This document shows, in pieces, positions 26,794-35,530 of a stretch of DNA of 41,011 bases (its first letter is position 1; the number at the start of each line of letters is the position of its first letter). A program made the position numbers and the translations under genes. The notes beneath the pieces were generated by a model, which was not told the DNA's origin, ran no database searches, and was given only the letters and a program-made list of their open reading frames with translations. The stretch is from a candidate division KSB1 bacterium (GTDB lineage: Bacteria > Zhuqueibacterota > Zhuqueibacteria > JANLFK01 > Oleimicrobiaceae): NCBI GenBank assembly GCA_034506335.1, contig JAPDPR010000026.1:1-41011 (forward strand). The letters are read 5' to 3'.

Positions 26794-27354
26794 ATGACGG
26801 TAGAGACCTCGATGCACGAACGACGCTATGCTGGCGAAGTAGAACGACTTCGCAACCCAGAACGCCTCGCCCTGTTAGAAGTGGAGAAGGTTGTGGATTT
26901 GACTCTGCGCGGCATTTCGGCGCAAAGCGTGTTAGACATTGGTGTTGGGACGGCTGTGTTTGCCGAGGCCTTTGCCCGCCACGGCCTGCGCGCCTATGGC
27001 ATCGACGTGCGGCTGGAGATGCTGCAAGCGGCGCGGGCCCTTTTCCCCTTGGGCCGCTACCAGCTCGCCGTGGCCGAGGCCCTTCCACATCGCACCGGCG
27101 CAGTGGATATTGCCTTCCTTGGGCTCTTGTTACACGAGAGTGACGAACCGGTACTCACCTTTGCGGAGGCATGGCGAGTCGCCAAGAAGCGCGTTGCTAT
27201 CCTGGAGTGGCCGTTCGTGGAGGAAGAGCACGGTCCTCCGCTTGAACATCGCCTGCGCATTGACCAGGTCCAGCAGATTGCCCAGGTAGCCGGGGCACGT
27301 GGCGTGTGGACCTATCCCCTGGCGCACACGGTGCTCCACATCGCAGACCATTGA
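26794..27354 (+). CDS. Class I SAM-dependent methyltransferase
   Basis: The 186-residue protein carries SAM motif I, VLDIGVGTAVFAEAFARHG (about 45-63), and motif II with the acidic GIDVRLEMLQAAR. FLGLLLHESDEP resembles the motif IV region of Methyltransf_11 proteins. No substrate can be assigned. The start at 26794 (MTVETS) is chosen because the frame before it is not conserved-looking and overlaps the DUF169 stop. The ribosome site is weak (GAGAGAAGTG). It may form the tail of the FMN_bind-DUF169 run. Confidence 0.8.
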   Translation: MTVETSMHERRYAGEVERLRNPERLALLEVEKVVDLTLRGISAQSVLDIGVGTAVFAEAFARHGLRAYGIDVRLEMLQAARALFPLGRYQLAVAEALPHRTGAVDIAFLGLLLHESDEPVLTFAEAWRVAKKRVAILEWPFVEEEHGPPLEHRLRIDQVQQIAQVAGARGVWTYPLAHTVLHIADH

Positions 27355-27385
27355 CAGCATATCCTCACCTACTGCATTGGAAAGC

Positions 27386-29740
27386 ATGCAGCTGAGGAGC
27401 GACAATCACAAAACCATCACATTCCTGGTGTTGACCTTCCCTCTCCTCTGCCCTCCTTTCGTCGCGGCACAGGAGGCAGGACCTCAGAAACAGGAGCTGA
27501 CGCCCATGTTCAATCGCACTGTGTTTCCCACGGGTCGAGTGGCGCTTGTAAACCCGCTGCAAGGGACCGCCTCGGAATATGCCTTCTCCCACGGTAATAC
27601 CCTGCCATTGGTCGCCCGGCCTTTCGGCATGACCAACTGGACTCCGCAGACTGGCGATGGGCCTTGGTTTTTTCACCCGGACGCACGCCAGTTGCAGGGA
27701 ATACGCGCCACACACCAGCCCAGTCCCTGGATCGGCGACTATGGGCAATTTATGCTGATGCCCCAAACGGGCCGCCTCCTGCCAGACGCCAGCCGCAGAA
27801 CCTCCGTATTCCGTCCGGACCAGACCGTGTACTACCCGCACTACTTCGGCACCTTTCTGGGCCGCTATCGAGTGACCGTGGAGCTGACCGCCACCGAGCG
27901 CTGCGCCTACTTCCGCTTTGTTTTTCCGCCAAATGAACCCTGTCGACTCATCGTGCACCCCTTTGCGGGGGATTCTCACCTGGAATTCGACTGGGAAGCG
28001 AGGGTAGTTCGCGGTTCTACCCGCGCCAACAATGGTGGTGTGCCGGACGATTTTGCTGCCTACTTCGTGGTACAGGTAGACTGTCCAGTGCAGGCAGAGC
28101 ACTCTGGTTTTTTCGCTGATGAACGGACCTTTTCCGGACAGCGAGCAGCCGAAGGCAGAGGGATCGGTGCCTACCTTGCCCTTGTGCCCCCCAGAGACGG
28201 GGTGGTCCACGTCCGCGTGGGAACATCGTTCATCGACTGGGCTCAGGCCGAGGAGAACATCGCCCAGGAAATAGGACAGGCGCAGTTCTATGAGATGGTG
28301 GCAGAAGGAGAAGCAGCCTGGGAAGATGTCCTACGCGTCGTGGACATCTTTGGCGGGAGCGATGCCCAGCTCCGCACCTTCTATTCCTGCCTTTATCGCA
28401 GCGTTCTCTTCCCTCACGCTTGGCACGAGCGCCTTTCGTCCGGGGAAGTGGTGCACCGCAGCCCATACGACGGCAAGGTACACCCCGGCGTGCTCTACAC
28501 GGACCAAGGGCCGTGGGACGTCTACCGCACCCAGTACCCGCTGCTGGCGTTACTTTTCCCTGCCCGGCTGGCAGAGATCCTCCAAGGATGGGTGAATGCC
28601 TACAAGGAAGGCGGCTGGTTCCCCAAGTGGGCCAGTCCAGGCTACCGCTCCTGCATGATCGGCACCCACATCGACGCCATCATGGCCGATGCTTACGTCA
28701 AAGGCATTCGTGGTTTCGACCTAGAGGCTGCCTACGAAGGCATGCGCAGAAATGCCTTTGAGCCCGGTTCACAAGACGGCGCCGTTGGCAGAAAGGGACT
28801 GGAGTATTACATGCGGCTGGGCTATGTGCCGGCGGACAAAGTTGAGGAGAGTGTTTCGCGCACCCTTGACTTTGCCTACAACGACTTTTGCATCGCTCAG
28901 GTGGCAAAAGGCCTCGGGCGGAAGGAAGATCATGAACTGCTCATCGCCAGAGCGCAGAACTACAGGAACGTGTTTGATCCTAGTGTGGGCTTCATGCGCG
29001 GACGGAATGCCGACGGCTCCTGGGTGGAACCGTTCAGGGAATTCGCCTGGGGTGGGCCGTACGTGGAGGGAGGCGTGTGGCAATGTGGGTGGGCTGTCCA
29101 ACACGACCCCGCCGGCCTTATCGCGCTCATGGGGGGCAGAGAACAGTTCCTCGCGAAGCTAGAGACCTTACTCTCCACTCCACCTTACTTTGAGGTGGGC
29201 ACATACAATCGGGAGATCCACGAGATGACCGAAATGGCCGCAGTAGACTTTGGCCAATATGCGCACTCCAACCAGCCCAGCCACCATGTGCTCTACCTCT
29301 TCGCCGCCGCCGGCGCTCCCTGGAAAACGGAGTACTGGGTGCGGAGGGTGCTGCAAGAGCTCTACGGCCCTGACTCCAGAGGCTTCTGCGGGGATGAAGA
29401 CAATGGAGAAATGTCCGCCTGGTACATTTTTAGTGCGCTGGGCTTCTACCCCTTCTGCCCCGGACACCCATCCTACGTCTTGGGAAGTCCTCTGTTCAAA
29501 CGCGCTGTTCTGCACCTGGCAAATGACAAAGAGTTCATCATCTCGGCACCGAACAATGCCCACGACCGGCCATTTGTCAAACGAGTGCTGCTCAACGGGA
29601 AGCCTTACACGAAGAGCTACCTTCTGCACGAGACTATCGCGCAGGGAGGGGCGCTGGAGTTCACCATGAGCCGACGCGAGAACCCCACGAGGGCTGACGC
29701 ACTGGAGCCGCCCTTCTCGATGTCAGCCCACTTGCAGTGA
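27386..29740 (+). CDS. GH92 family glycoside hydrolase (alpha-mannosidase-like)
   Basis: The 784-residue protein has an N-terminal signal peptide (TFLVLTFPLLCPPFVAAQ). The GH92 signatures are strong: QYAHSNQPSHHVLYLFAAAG, DEDNGEMSAWYIFSALGFYP, CPGHPSYVLGSPLF and LYTDQGPWDVYRTQYPLL. GH92 enzymes are calcium-dependent exo-alpha-mannosidases acting on N-glycan- or mannan-type substrates. The first member of the DNGEMSAWY motif is GDEDNGE where GNEDCGQ is more common. No other carbohydrate-active gene is nearby, so it is an orphan rather than part of a utilisation locus. The ribosome site before ATG is poor (GGAAAGC directly before it). The frame is open back to 27299, which overlaps the methyltransferase gene. 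Confidence 0.92.
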   Translation: MQLRSDNHKTITFLVLTFPLLCPPFVAAQEAGPQKQELTPMFNRTVFPTGRVALVNPLQGTASEYAFSHGNTLPLVARPFGMTNWTPQTGDGPWFFHPDARQLQGIRATHQPSPWIGDYGQFMLMPQTGRLLPDASRRTSVFRPDQTVYYPHYFGTFLGRYRVTVELTATERCAYFRFVFPPNEPCRLIVHPFAGDSHLEFDWEARVVRGSTRANNGGVPDDFAAYFVVQVDCPVQAEHSGFFADERTFSGQRAAEGRGIGAYLALVPPRDGVVHVRVGTSFIDWAQAEENIAQEIGQAQFYEMVAEGEAAWEDVLRVVDIFGGSDAQLRTFYSCLYRSVLFPHAWHERLSSGEVVHRSPYDGKVHPGVLYTDQGPWDVYRTQYPLLALLFPARLAEILQGWVNAYKEGGWFPKWASPGYRSCMIGTHIDAIMADAYVKGIRGFDLEAAYEGMRRNAFEPGSQDGAVGRKGLEYYMRLGYVPADKVEESVSRTLDFAYNDFCIAQVAKGLGRKEDHELLIARAQNYRNVFDPSVGFMRGRNADGSWVEPFREFAWGGPYVEGGVWQCGWAVQHDPAGLIALMGGREQFLAKLETLLSTPPYFEVGTYNREIHEMTEMAAVDFGQYAHSNQPSHHVLYLFAAAGAPWKTEYWVRRVLQELYGPDSRGFCGDEDNGEMSAWYIFSALGFYPFCPGHPSYVLGSPLFKRAVLHLANDKEFIISAPNNAHDRPFVKRVLLNGKPYTKSYLLHETIAQGGALEFTMSRRENPTRADALEPPFSMSAHLQ

Positions 29741-29872
29741 AGCAGAAAGGGGGAGGGGGAGATTTGGCGCAGATGAGGTTGTCGCGTTGCGCGTGACGGC
29801 CAACTGACTTCAGAGTGTATTCAACCACTGAGGTGCTTCGCAAACAACTGCCCGCATAACCCGAGGAGAGCA

Positions 29873-30565
29873 ATGCGCACCGACAAGCTGAAGAGGATAT
29901 GGACTTGGCCATGGCAAGAGGAAGCCACTCCGCGCGAGGTGTTTCGCTGGGTCAAAGTTCTCTTCTGGGGCAATATGATCGCGATTCCGGCCTCGGCGCT
30001 GCTCTACGGGGAACGTTTTGACGCGGTGAGTTATCCGCTGAGCTGGTTGGGCAATCCTGCCACTGTAAACGGCCTGCCCAACCAGCGCGGCATGCTGGTC
30101 TTCGACGCCAATCTGCTGCTTTCGGCCGTGGTCTGTGTGCGGCTGGGGAAGCTTATGTGGCGCTCCGGCAAGCAGCTGATTCCGAGGGCTATGGCCGCAC
30201 TTTTCTTCGCGGCGGCACTCGGGCTGGTGGTGGCCCTTGTGCCGTGTGCTACTCACGATCCGATCCACCGCCTCGGCGCTGGTTTGATGACCACATCTCT
30301 CTGGCTCCTGGGCTTTGCATTGCTCTGGCAGACGTATCGCTATGCGCACGGAATCTGGTTCTACCTCCTGGTAGTGATGAATCATCTCCTTCTCTACATC
30401 TACGCCGTGCTCTTTTTTGCCAATCAACCCTCTCAGACTCTGGCGCAAAAGGGCGCATTTTTCGGCCTGCTGTGCAACCTCTACATCCCCGCGCGAGCTG
30501 CCCTTGCGCACGCGGGCCAGGAGGAGGCCGAGCCCGAACTGACTGTCGAGGTGGGTCAACGTTAG
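29873..30565 (+). CDS. Integral membrane protein, possibly DUF998-like
   Basis: The 230-residue protein has about six hydrophobic segments (for example around 28-45, 75-90, 107-124, 132-150 and 158-180). SYPLSWLGNPATVNGLPNQRGMLVFDANLLLSA is an N-rich loop between the first two, which resembles DUF998/Frag1-type membrane proteins. I do not recognise it with certainty and assign no function. CCGAGGAGAG lies directly before the ATG. It is 41 bases upstream of the DUF917 gene and may be cotranscribed with it, but it need not be functionally related. The preceding 132 base gap after GH92 holds no other feature I can support. Confidence 0.6.
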   Translation: MRTDKLKRIWTWPWQEEATPREVFRWVKVLFWGNMIAIPASALLYGERFDAVSYPLSWLGNPATVNGLPNQRGMLVFDANLLLSAVVCVRLGKLMWRSGKQLIPRAMAALFFAAALGLVVALVPCATHDPIHRLGAGLMTTSLWLLGFALLWQTYRYAHGIWFYLLVVMNHLLLYIYAVLFFANQPSQTLAQKGAFFGLLCNLYIPARAALAHAGQEEAEPELTVEVGQR

Positions 30566-30606
30566 GCCAGACCGTCGAACCCCTGGGGAGGTACGTCCCA
30601 CCCACC

Positions 30607-31695
30607 ATGATGAAGGTGACGACCGAAATAGCACGGCACGCGGTGTTGGGCGGCGCGCTCTTAGGCGGGGGCGGCGGTGGCTCCATCGAGATGGGTATGG
30701 CACTGGCGCGTCAAGCCCTGGCGCAGGGGCCTTTGCACCTCTGGCACATCGATGAGCTGCCCCCACATGCTACAGTCATCACGGTGTCGCTGGTGGGCGC
30801 TCCTGCCGCCGCCCGACAGCACGTGACGGCCGACCATTTCGTCCGCGCCGTCATGCTCCTTCGCGACAAAGTTGACCTTCGGATCGACGCCATGGTGACC
30901 TCAGAAAACGGCGGTTTTGCCACCGTCAACGGCTGGTACCAGTCGGCCGTCTTAGGGTTGCCGGTGGTAGACGCGCCGTGCAATGGTCGCGCTCACCCTT
31001 TGGGGCTGATGGGCTCCATGGGACTCCACCTCCGTCCCGGCTACCAGGCCCATGCTGCCGTGGTGGGCGGAGATACCTCGGCTGGGCGGTTCGTGGAGCA
31101 GGTCTACTCGGGTTCCCTCCAAGAAGTATCACAGCTGGTGCGAAGGGCAGCGATCGAAGCAGGTGGCATGGTGGCCGTGGCCCGCAATCCCGTGGAGGCC
31201 AGTTGGGTACGCACCCACGCGGCCGTGGGTGGCATCTCACAGGCCATCGCATTGGGAGCAATACTTCGCGAAAACATCCAAGCACCCGCGCGACTCCAGG
31301 CTTTAGCGGAGAGGACGGGTGCGCAGGTCCTCGCTACTGGGAAGGTGGAAGCCCTGCGTCGCCACACCGGAGACGGCTTCGATACTGGCAGCGTTGTGAT
31401 GAGCGCCGGCACGGACCTCTATGAGCTCAGTTTCTTCAATGAATACATCGCGGTTGAACGCGCCGGCCAGCGCTTGGCCACCTTCCCCGACCTGATCGCA
31501 ACATTGGAGCAGGATACCCTGTGCCCCCTCACGACGGCAGCGATAGAGCCGGGACGCGACATTGTGCTTGTCGTGATCCCGTGGACGCACCTGTGCCTGG
31601 GAGCGGGAATGAAAGATCCGAAGCTCTACGCCGAAGTATCAAAGGCAGTAGGGATGGAGGTCCCCCTGCCGGCAGGTCTTGTGGGCGAAAGGTGA
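30607..31695 (+). CDS. DUF917 family protein (S-methyl thiohydantoin desulfurase-like)
   Basis: The 362-residue protein begins with a glycine-rich loop (GGALLGGGGGGSIEMG, about 14-29) and contains MVTSENGGFATVNG and DAPCNGRAHPLGLMGSMG, which are characteristic of DUF917. The family is linked to hydantoin/thiohydantoin-type chemistry and often sits beside hydantoinases or transporters. Two bases separate its stop from aroM, and a transporter follows, so the three form an operon. The frame is open far upstream (to 30157), but that part runs through the membrane-protein gene in another frame. The first ATG of the ATGATG pair at 30607 is used; GGGGAGG lies 14 bases away, rather far. Function in this organism is not established. 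Confidence 0.85.
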   Translation: MMKVTTEIARHAVLGGALLGGGGGGSIEMGMALARQALAQGPLHLWHIDELPPHATVITVSLVGAPAAARQHVTADHFVRAVMLLRDKVDLRIDAMVTSENGGFATVNGWYQSAVLGLPVVDAPCNGRAHPLGLMGSMGLHLRPGYQAHAAVVGGDTSAGRFVEQVYSGSLQEVSQLVRRAAIEAGGMVAVARNPVEASWVRTHAAVGGISQAIALGAILRENIQAPARLQALAERTGAQVLATGKVEALRRHTGDGFDTGSVVMSAGTDLYELSFFNEYIAVERAGQRLATFPDLIATLEQDTLCPLTTAAIEPGRDIVLVVIPWTHLCLGAGMKDPKLYAEVSKAVGMEVPLPAGLVGER

Positions 31696-31697
31696 CC

Positions 31698-32411
31698 ATG
31701 ACCATGCGCGTGGGTGCAGTCACCATCGGGCAATCCCCCCGTCCCGATATCCTGGAGGAGCTTCTCCGCTCCGGGCTGAAGGGAGTAGAATTCGTCGAGG
31801 CCGGAGCACTCGATGGCCTTTCCCCACGCCAGATCCAGGCGCTTGCTCCGCAGGCGAACGAAGTGGGCCTGGTCACGCGGCTCCGCGACGGGACCGGCAT
31901 TGCGGTGAGCGCAGAACGCGTCGAACCCCTGGTGGCTGCCTGCCTGCGCCGCATGGAGAGCTTCGACGTAAAGGCCGTCGTGCTCCTTTGCACGGCCAGT
32001 TTCCCTTCCCTAACGAGCACGCTCCTGCTGTTCCGCCCTTACCAGCTCCTCCGCGCCGTAGCCGAAGCCGTGCTTACCCAAGGGAACTTAGCCGTTGTGG
32101 TGCCACACGCGTCGCAGCTGGCCACCGTGCCCGGGCGCTGGCACATGCCTGAAAAGCAGGTCTTATCGGCAGTGCTTGCGCCTTACGAAGAAGATGCCTC
32201 GCGGCTGGCTGAGCTAGCAGTTTGCCTCGGGAACCGCGAGGTCGGGCTGGTCATTCTGGACTGCCTCGGCTACCGGCGACAGGTGTGCACCCAGTTGGCC
32301 CGACTGTGCGGCGTGCCCGTACTCTCGCCACGCATGATACTGGCCTCGGTGCTGCAAGCGTTCTTGGGCACGTTTTCTGCCCAGTATGGTCAAAGTCCGG
32401 GGACGATGTGA
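31698..32411 (+). CDS. aroM: AroM family protein
   Basis: The 237-residue protein matches the AroM family, whose founding E. coli member (225 residues) has unknown function. The N-terminal VGAVTIGQSPRPDILEEL and the central KAVVLLCTASFPSL are the recognisable segments, and VGLVILDCLGY lies near the end of the fold. AroM-like proteins often accompany DUF917 or DUF1177 proteins and permeases. Here DUF917 precedes it by two bases and a CNT transporter follows by 13. A racemase/isomerase-like Asp/Glu fold is plausible but is my inference. Confidence 0.83.
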   Translation: MTMRVGAVTIGQSPRPDILEELLRSGLKGVEFVEAGALDGLSPRQIQALAPQANEVGLVTRLRDGTGIAVSAERVEPLVAACLRRMESFDVKAVVLLCTASFPSLTSTLLLFRPYQLLRAVAEAVLTQGNLAVVVPHASQLATVPGRWHMPEKQVLSAVLAPYEEDASRLAELAVCLGNREVGLVILDCLGYRRQVCTQLARLCGVPVLSPRMILASVLQAFLGTFSAQYGQSPGTM

Positions 32412-32424
32412 CAGGAGAAGTGCA

Positions 32425-33741
32425 ATGACGGTCTACAATCTCATAAGCTTTGGCGGCATTTTCGTGCTCATGGGATTGGCTTGGCTCTGCTCCACGGAGC
32501 GGCGTCGCGTCAATTGGCGGGTGGTCATCTGGGGGACGGCGCTGCAGCTGTTGTTCGCCCTCTTCATCTTTCGCGTGCCGGTAGGGACAAAGCTCTTTCT
32601 CTTGGTCAATGACCTTGTGGTCAAGGTGCTGGATTGCGCCACTGCCGGCACCAAGTTCCTGTTTGGACGCCTGGCGCTGCCTCCAGGCACCGCGGACGCC
32701 TCCGGTGAGACGTCTTTGGGCTTTTTCCTCGCCTTCCAGGCGCTCCCTACGATCGTCTTTTTCGCCGCGCTGATGGGGGCCCTGTATTACCTGGGAATTA
32801 TGCCATGGCTGGTGCGCGCTTTCGCCTCCGTCTTTACCCGCCTGATGCGCCTCAGCGGGGCGGAGTCATTGTGCGCGGCGAGCAATATCTTCGTCGGCAT
32901 CGAGTCGGCGCTCACCATTCGCCCCCACCTCGAGAACATGACGCGCTCCGAGCTCTGTACCATCCTCACTGCGGGCATGGCTACCATCGCCTCCAGTGTA
33001 ATGGCACTGTACGTGTTTGTGTTGCAGGGTCAATTCCCCACTATTGCCGGGCACCTAGTTTCGGCCTCCATCATCTCGGCGCCAGCCGCTGTCGTGATGG
33101 CGAAACTGATGGTCCCCGAAACCGGGCAACCGCTCACTCTGGGTATGGCAATCCGCCCATCCTACGAACGCGAGCACAACTTGATCGAGGCTATTATCAA
33201 TGGGGCCAACAGTGGCGTGCGTTTGGTGGTGGGGATTGCCGCGCTGCTGCTGGCGTTCCTCGGCCTTGTAGCGCTGGTGGACCTCCTTTTGGGTGCGCTG
33301 GGACATTGGCTGACAAGGCTTGTCGGCCTGCGCCTTGACCTTTCGCTCCGGGCAATCTTGAGCTTGGTTTTCTATCCCTTGACGCTGGTCATAGGCGTCC
33401 CTCCGTCCGACGCCTGGGCGGTGGCTCGGCTCATCGGGGAACGAACGGTGGCCACCGAGGTGCAGTCCTACCAGGACCTGGCGGCGATGCTGGCCGTGGG
33501 TTCCCTGCAGGAGCCACGCTCGGCGGTGATCGCCGCCTATGCCCTTTGCGGCTTCGCGCACATTGCTTCGCTGGCGATCTTCGTTGGGGGCATTGCCGCC
33601 CTTGCGCCACGCCGTACTGCAGAACTGTCGTCCTTAGGGTTTCGCGCCCTATGGGCTGCCACGCTGGCCTGCCTGATGACCGGGGCAGTGGCTGGAACGT
33701 TCTTGGGAAAAACCACAATCTTGGCCGGCGCTTTGCGATGA
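32425..33741 (+). CDS. CNT-family transporter with non-canonical substrate motif
   Basis: The 438-residue protein is a concentrative nucleoside transporter homologue. QALPTIVFFAALMGALYYLGIMPWL (about 105-129), SGAESLCAASNIFVG (about 144-158) and SASIISAPAAVVMAKLMVPE (about 213-232) are family signatures. In structurally studied CNTs a G-Q-T-E motif contacts the base. Here the equivalent positions read G158-I159-E160-S161. A second site Asn is His (H379 in GFAHIAS), while E345 and the Ser after it are kept. This suggests a different substrate or a divergent subgroup. It is cotranscribed with DUF917 and AroM, which hints at import of a small nitrogenous heterocycle. A CAGGAGAAG ribosome site precedes the ATG. 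Confidence 0.88.
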   Translation: MTVYNLISFGGIFVLMGLAWLCSTERRRVNWRVVIWGTALQLLFALFIFRVPVGTKLFLLVNDLVVKVLDCATAGTKFLFGRLALPPGTADASGETSLGFFLAFQALPTIVFFAALMGALYYLGIMPWLVRAFASVFTRLMRLSGAESLCAASNIFVGIESALTIRPHLENMTRSELCTILTAGMATIASSVMALYVFVLQGQFPTIAGHLVSASIISAPAAVVMAKLMVPETGQPLTLGMAIRPSYEREHNLIEAIINGANSGVRLVVGIAALLLAFLGLVALVDLLLGALGHWLTRLVGLRLDLSLRAILSLVFYPLTLVIGVPPSDAWAVARLIGERTVATEVQSYQDLAAMLAVGSLQEPRSAVIAAYALCGFAHIASLAIFVGGIAALAPRRTAELSSLGFRALWAATLACLMTGAVAGTFLGKTTILAGALR

Positions 33742-34072
33742 CTGCGAGCGGTACCAGGCGCTGGACATGCTGCGCGGCTGACCAGGTAACTCCCGCCTGA
33801 GTGCGCAAAACGCGGAATCAATTCATCTGATGCCGGGCTATGCCGGGATCAAAGAGCCTGCTGCTGTCCCACGAGCGTACCCCTAGAACCCTCACCTACC
33901 CTTTTTTGTCAATGGGTGCCCAATAGTTGCGCGGGTAAGCGCGGTGCAGTTCACGGCTACCACAAAAAGATATCGCGTTTTTCACCCGTGTTTGTCAACG
34001 TCTTAGGCGAACAGGTCCGACGGCATGAGGGCCCATGTGCAATGGGTGGCCGCAACGGGGAGGACGCGCACC
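33742..34072 (+). other. Intergenic stretch after the CNT gene
   Basis: These 331 bases hold no gene I can support. There are small repeats (GCCGGGCTATGCCGGG near 33832-33847) and AT-rich patches (33901-33910, 33961-33990), but no convincing terminator for the transporter operon. The base composition is less GC-rich than the flanking genes. The last part contains the ribosome site of the small cysteine-rich gene. Confidence 0.4.
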
Positions 34073-34309
34073 GTGCAACACGAAATTGATCATGAGACAC
34101 AAGAACGCACCAAGCACTACATGTTTGGTTTTGCCTACATAAGGTCCGTAGCGTGGGAAGGCTGTGCCGTGGAGCAGGATATCAATCGGAGTATACTCAA
34201 TGTCAAGCCGCATGGCAGCTGCAGTTGTTCCTATCACGTGTACCTTGGCGACCACCACGTCTGCACCTGCCCCACGCGTCCGGAGATCTACCCGCGCCAT
34301 GGCGCGTAA
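34073..34309 (+). CDS. Small cysteine-rich protein, unrecognised
   Basis: A 78-residue frame starts at GTG with GGGGAGG 9 bases upstream, a strong and well-placed ribosome site. Five cysteines (C31, C50, C52, C64, C66) include two CxC pairs, SCSC and CTCP, separated by 11 residues. Histidines lie between them (YHVYLGDHHVCTC). The tail TCPTRPEIYPRHGA looks conserved in style. A metal-binding or Fe-S role is possible but not shown, and I do not recognise the family. It lies alone between the CNT operon (same strand, 331 bases upstream) and the convergent surface operon. A longer ATG start at 34025 lacks a good ribosome site. An overlapping frame on the other strand (33995-34300) is less protein-like. 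Confidence 0.55.
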   Translation: MQHEIDHETQERTKHYMFGFAYIRSVAWEGCAVEQDINRSILNVKPHGSCSCSYHVYLGDHHVCTCPTRPEIYPRHGA

Positions 34310-34311
34310 TT

Positions 34312-34376
34312 GGGACCCCCGAACTAGGACGTGGCCTCAACATCCCATCTGCGACGGCCTGTTGGAGAGGGGTCCC
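34312..34376. repeat. Spaced inverted repeat after the small gene
   Basis: GGGACCCC (34312-34319) and GGGGTCCC (34369-34376) are perfect 8 base inverted copies 49 bases apart, immediately after the stop of the small cysteine-rich gene. No T-tract follows, so a simple terminator is unlikely. The role is unknown; it may be the base of a folded RNA. Confidence 0.35.
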
Positions 34377-34433
34377 GCCTTGTGACAGCTTGTGGCCAGA
34401 GCCGGTCGCAGTGCCTCCAGGATGCCAGTCCCC

Positions 34434-34467
34434 AAAAACAAAAGCTCCCGGCCGACCGACCGGGAGC
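34434..34467 (-). terminator. Intrinsic terminator of the surface-protein operon
   Basis: GCTCCCGG (34444-34451) and CCGGGAGC (34460-34467) form an 8 bp stem with an 8 base loop. On the minus strand the stem is followed by TTTTGTTTTT (34443 to 34434). It lies 25 bases after the stop codon of the PorV/PorQ-like gene, exactly where the operon should end. Confidence 0.85.
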
Positions 34468-34491
34468 CATGGTCCTGCACGCGGAAAGCAT

Positions 34492-35505
34492 CTACAGCGC
34501 TAGCCGCACCGAAAACCGATGCACCTCATTGAACAGCCCAAAGGGGGTGTACGCATAATCCAGGCCAAAGCGGATGCCGGATAGGCGTTGCTGGAGACCA
34601 AAACCGGCGCTGAAGCCATGTTCATCATTGGGGAACGCGTAGCCGGCGCGCAGGGCCAGGGTGTTCATGAGCACGTATTCGGCACCAAAACCCACTTGCT
34701 CCGGATAGTCACGCGGGTGTGAGGCGTCCACAGAGACCAAAAGCGCGTCCTCACCCAGGCGAAGGCTGGGGAAGAGATCCAGCAGGTCCATTGCCAGCCC
34801 AATCTTGAAAGTGAGTGGCAGCTGGAATCCCTCAACCTCGTAGCGCACCTCCTGGGCGAAGTTGCGCACGCTCATGCCAAAGTTCAGGCTGCGGAAGCCG
34901 GTGCGGTAAAGGATGCCAAAGTCATATGCCAGCACGCCCTCCTCATAATCCCTTTGCCGATAGCCTCCCTGCGCGTCGAAGCCGATGATGCTACTCCCCA
35001 GGTTTTGCGTCACATACTTGACCACCCCCCCGACGGAGAACTTCATCGACAGCGCCCGCGCGTAGCCGATGCCCACCGCCATAGCGCTCGGGCTGAAGGT
35101 GCCGGTGTCTTTGTAGCCCTTCTCGCTCACGTCGCGGATGGTCCCCTTGAAATCGCCATAATCGACGGACAGGACCGAAAGACCCACGACACCGTACTTA
35201 CCCCGCGCCGGGCCAAACGCGGCGCTGCCGTAAAAGTACTTGATGTCCGCGATCCAGTTCACCTGTCCAAAGCTGAGGTCGGTCGTTGTCGCAAGACTGG
35301 CCAGACCTGATGGGTTGAAAAACATGGAAGCGGCGGAGCCCTCCAATGCGGTCGCTGCCTCGCCCATGGCACTGGTGCGGGCATCAGTTGTCACGCTGAG
35401 GAACTTCATGCCGGTTTGCGCTAACTTTTGCAGTTTCTGGGTCTGGCCGACGGCGCTTGCGCACCACCATGCCAGCAAAATGAGAGCAATTATCGATCGT
35501 TTCAT
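34492..35505 (-). CDS. PorV/PorQ-family outer-membrane protein
   Basis: The 337-residue protein has a signal peptide (IIALILLAWWCASAVGQ) and the PorV/PorQ (UPF0164) signature TTDARTSAMGEAATALEGSA followed by SMFFNPSGLAS. The rest is a run of amphipathic beta strands ending in a terminal aromatic-rich strand (NEVHRFSVRLAL), fitting a small outer-membrane beta-barrel. In Bacteroidota PorV/PorQ proteins act with the type IX secretion machinery or with surface complexes. Here it is encoded with a TonB receptor and a sorting-domain protein, so a role in displaying or anchoring the secreted partner is likely but inferred. The start at 35505 follows GAGAAGGG. The gene lies 25 bases after its upstream neighbour. 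Confidence 0.85.
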   Translation of the reverse strand: MKRSIIALILLAWWCASAVGQTQKLQKLAQTGMKFLSVTTDARTSAMGEAATALEGSAASMFFNPSGLASLATTTDLSFGQVNWIADIKYFYGSAAFGPARGKYGVVGLSVLSVDYGDFKGTIRDVSEKGYKDTGTFSPSAMAVGIGYARALSMKFSVGGVVKYVTQNLGSSIIGFDAQGGYRQRDYEEGVLAYDFGILYRTGFRSLNFGMSVRNFAQEVRYEVEGFQLPLTFKIGLAMDLLDLFPSLRLGEDALLVSVDASHPRDYPEQVGFGAEYVLMNTLALRAGYAFPNDEHGFSAGFGLQQRLSGIRFGLDYAYTPFGLFNEVHRFSVRLAL

Positions 35506-35530
35506 GGCGACACCCTTCTCTTGCACCCGT

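Noticed and set aside
33969..33998. Possible minus-strand promoter (TTGACA, 18 bases, GATATC)
   Set aside because: The -10 matches only 3 of 6 and no gene lies downstream on that strand; it would only run antisense to the CNT gene.
33995..34300. A 101-codon minus-strand frame overlapping the small cysteine-rich gene
   Set aside because: No good ribosome site and less protein-like composition than the + strand frame, which has a well-placed GGGGAGG and patterned cysteines.
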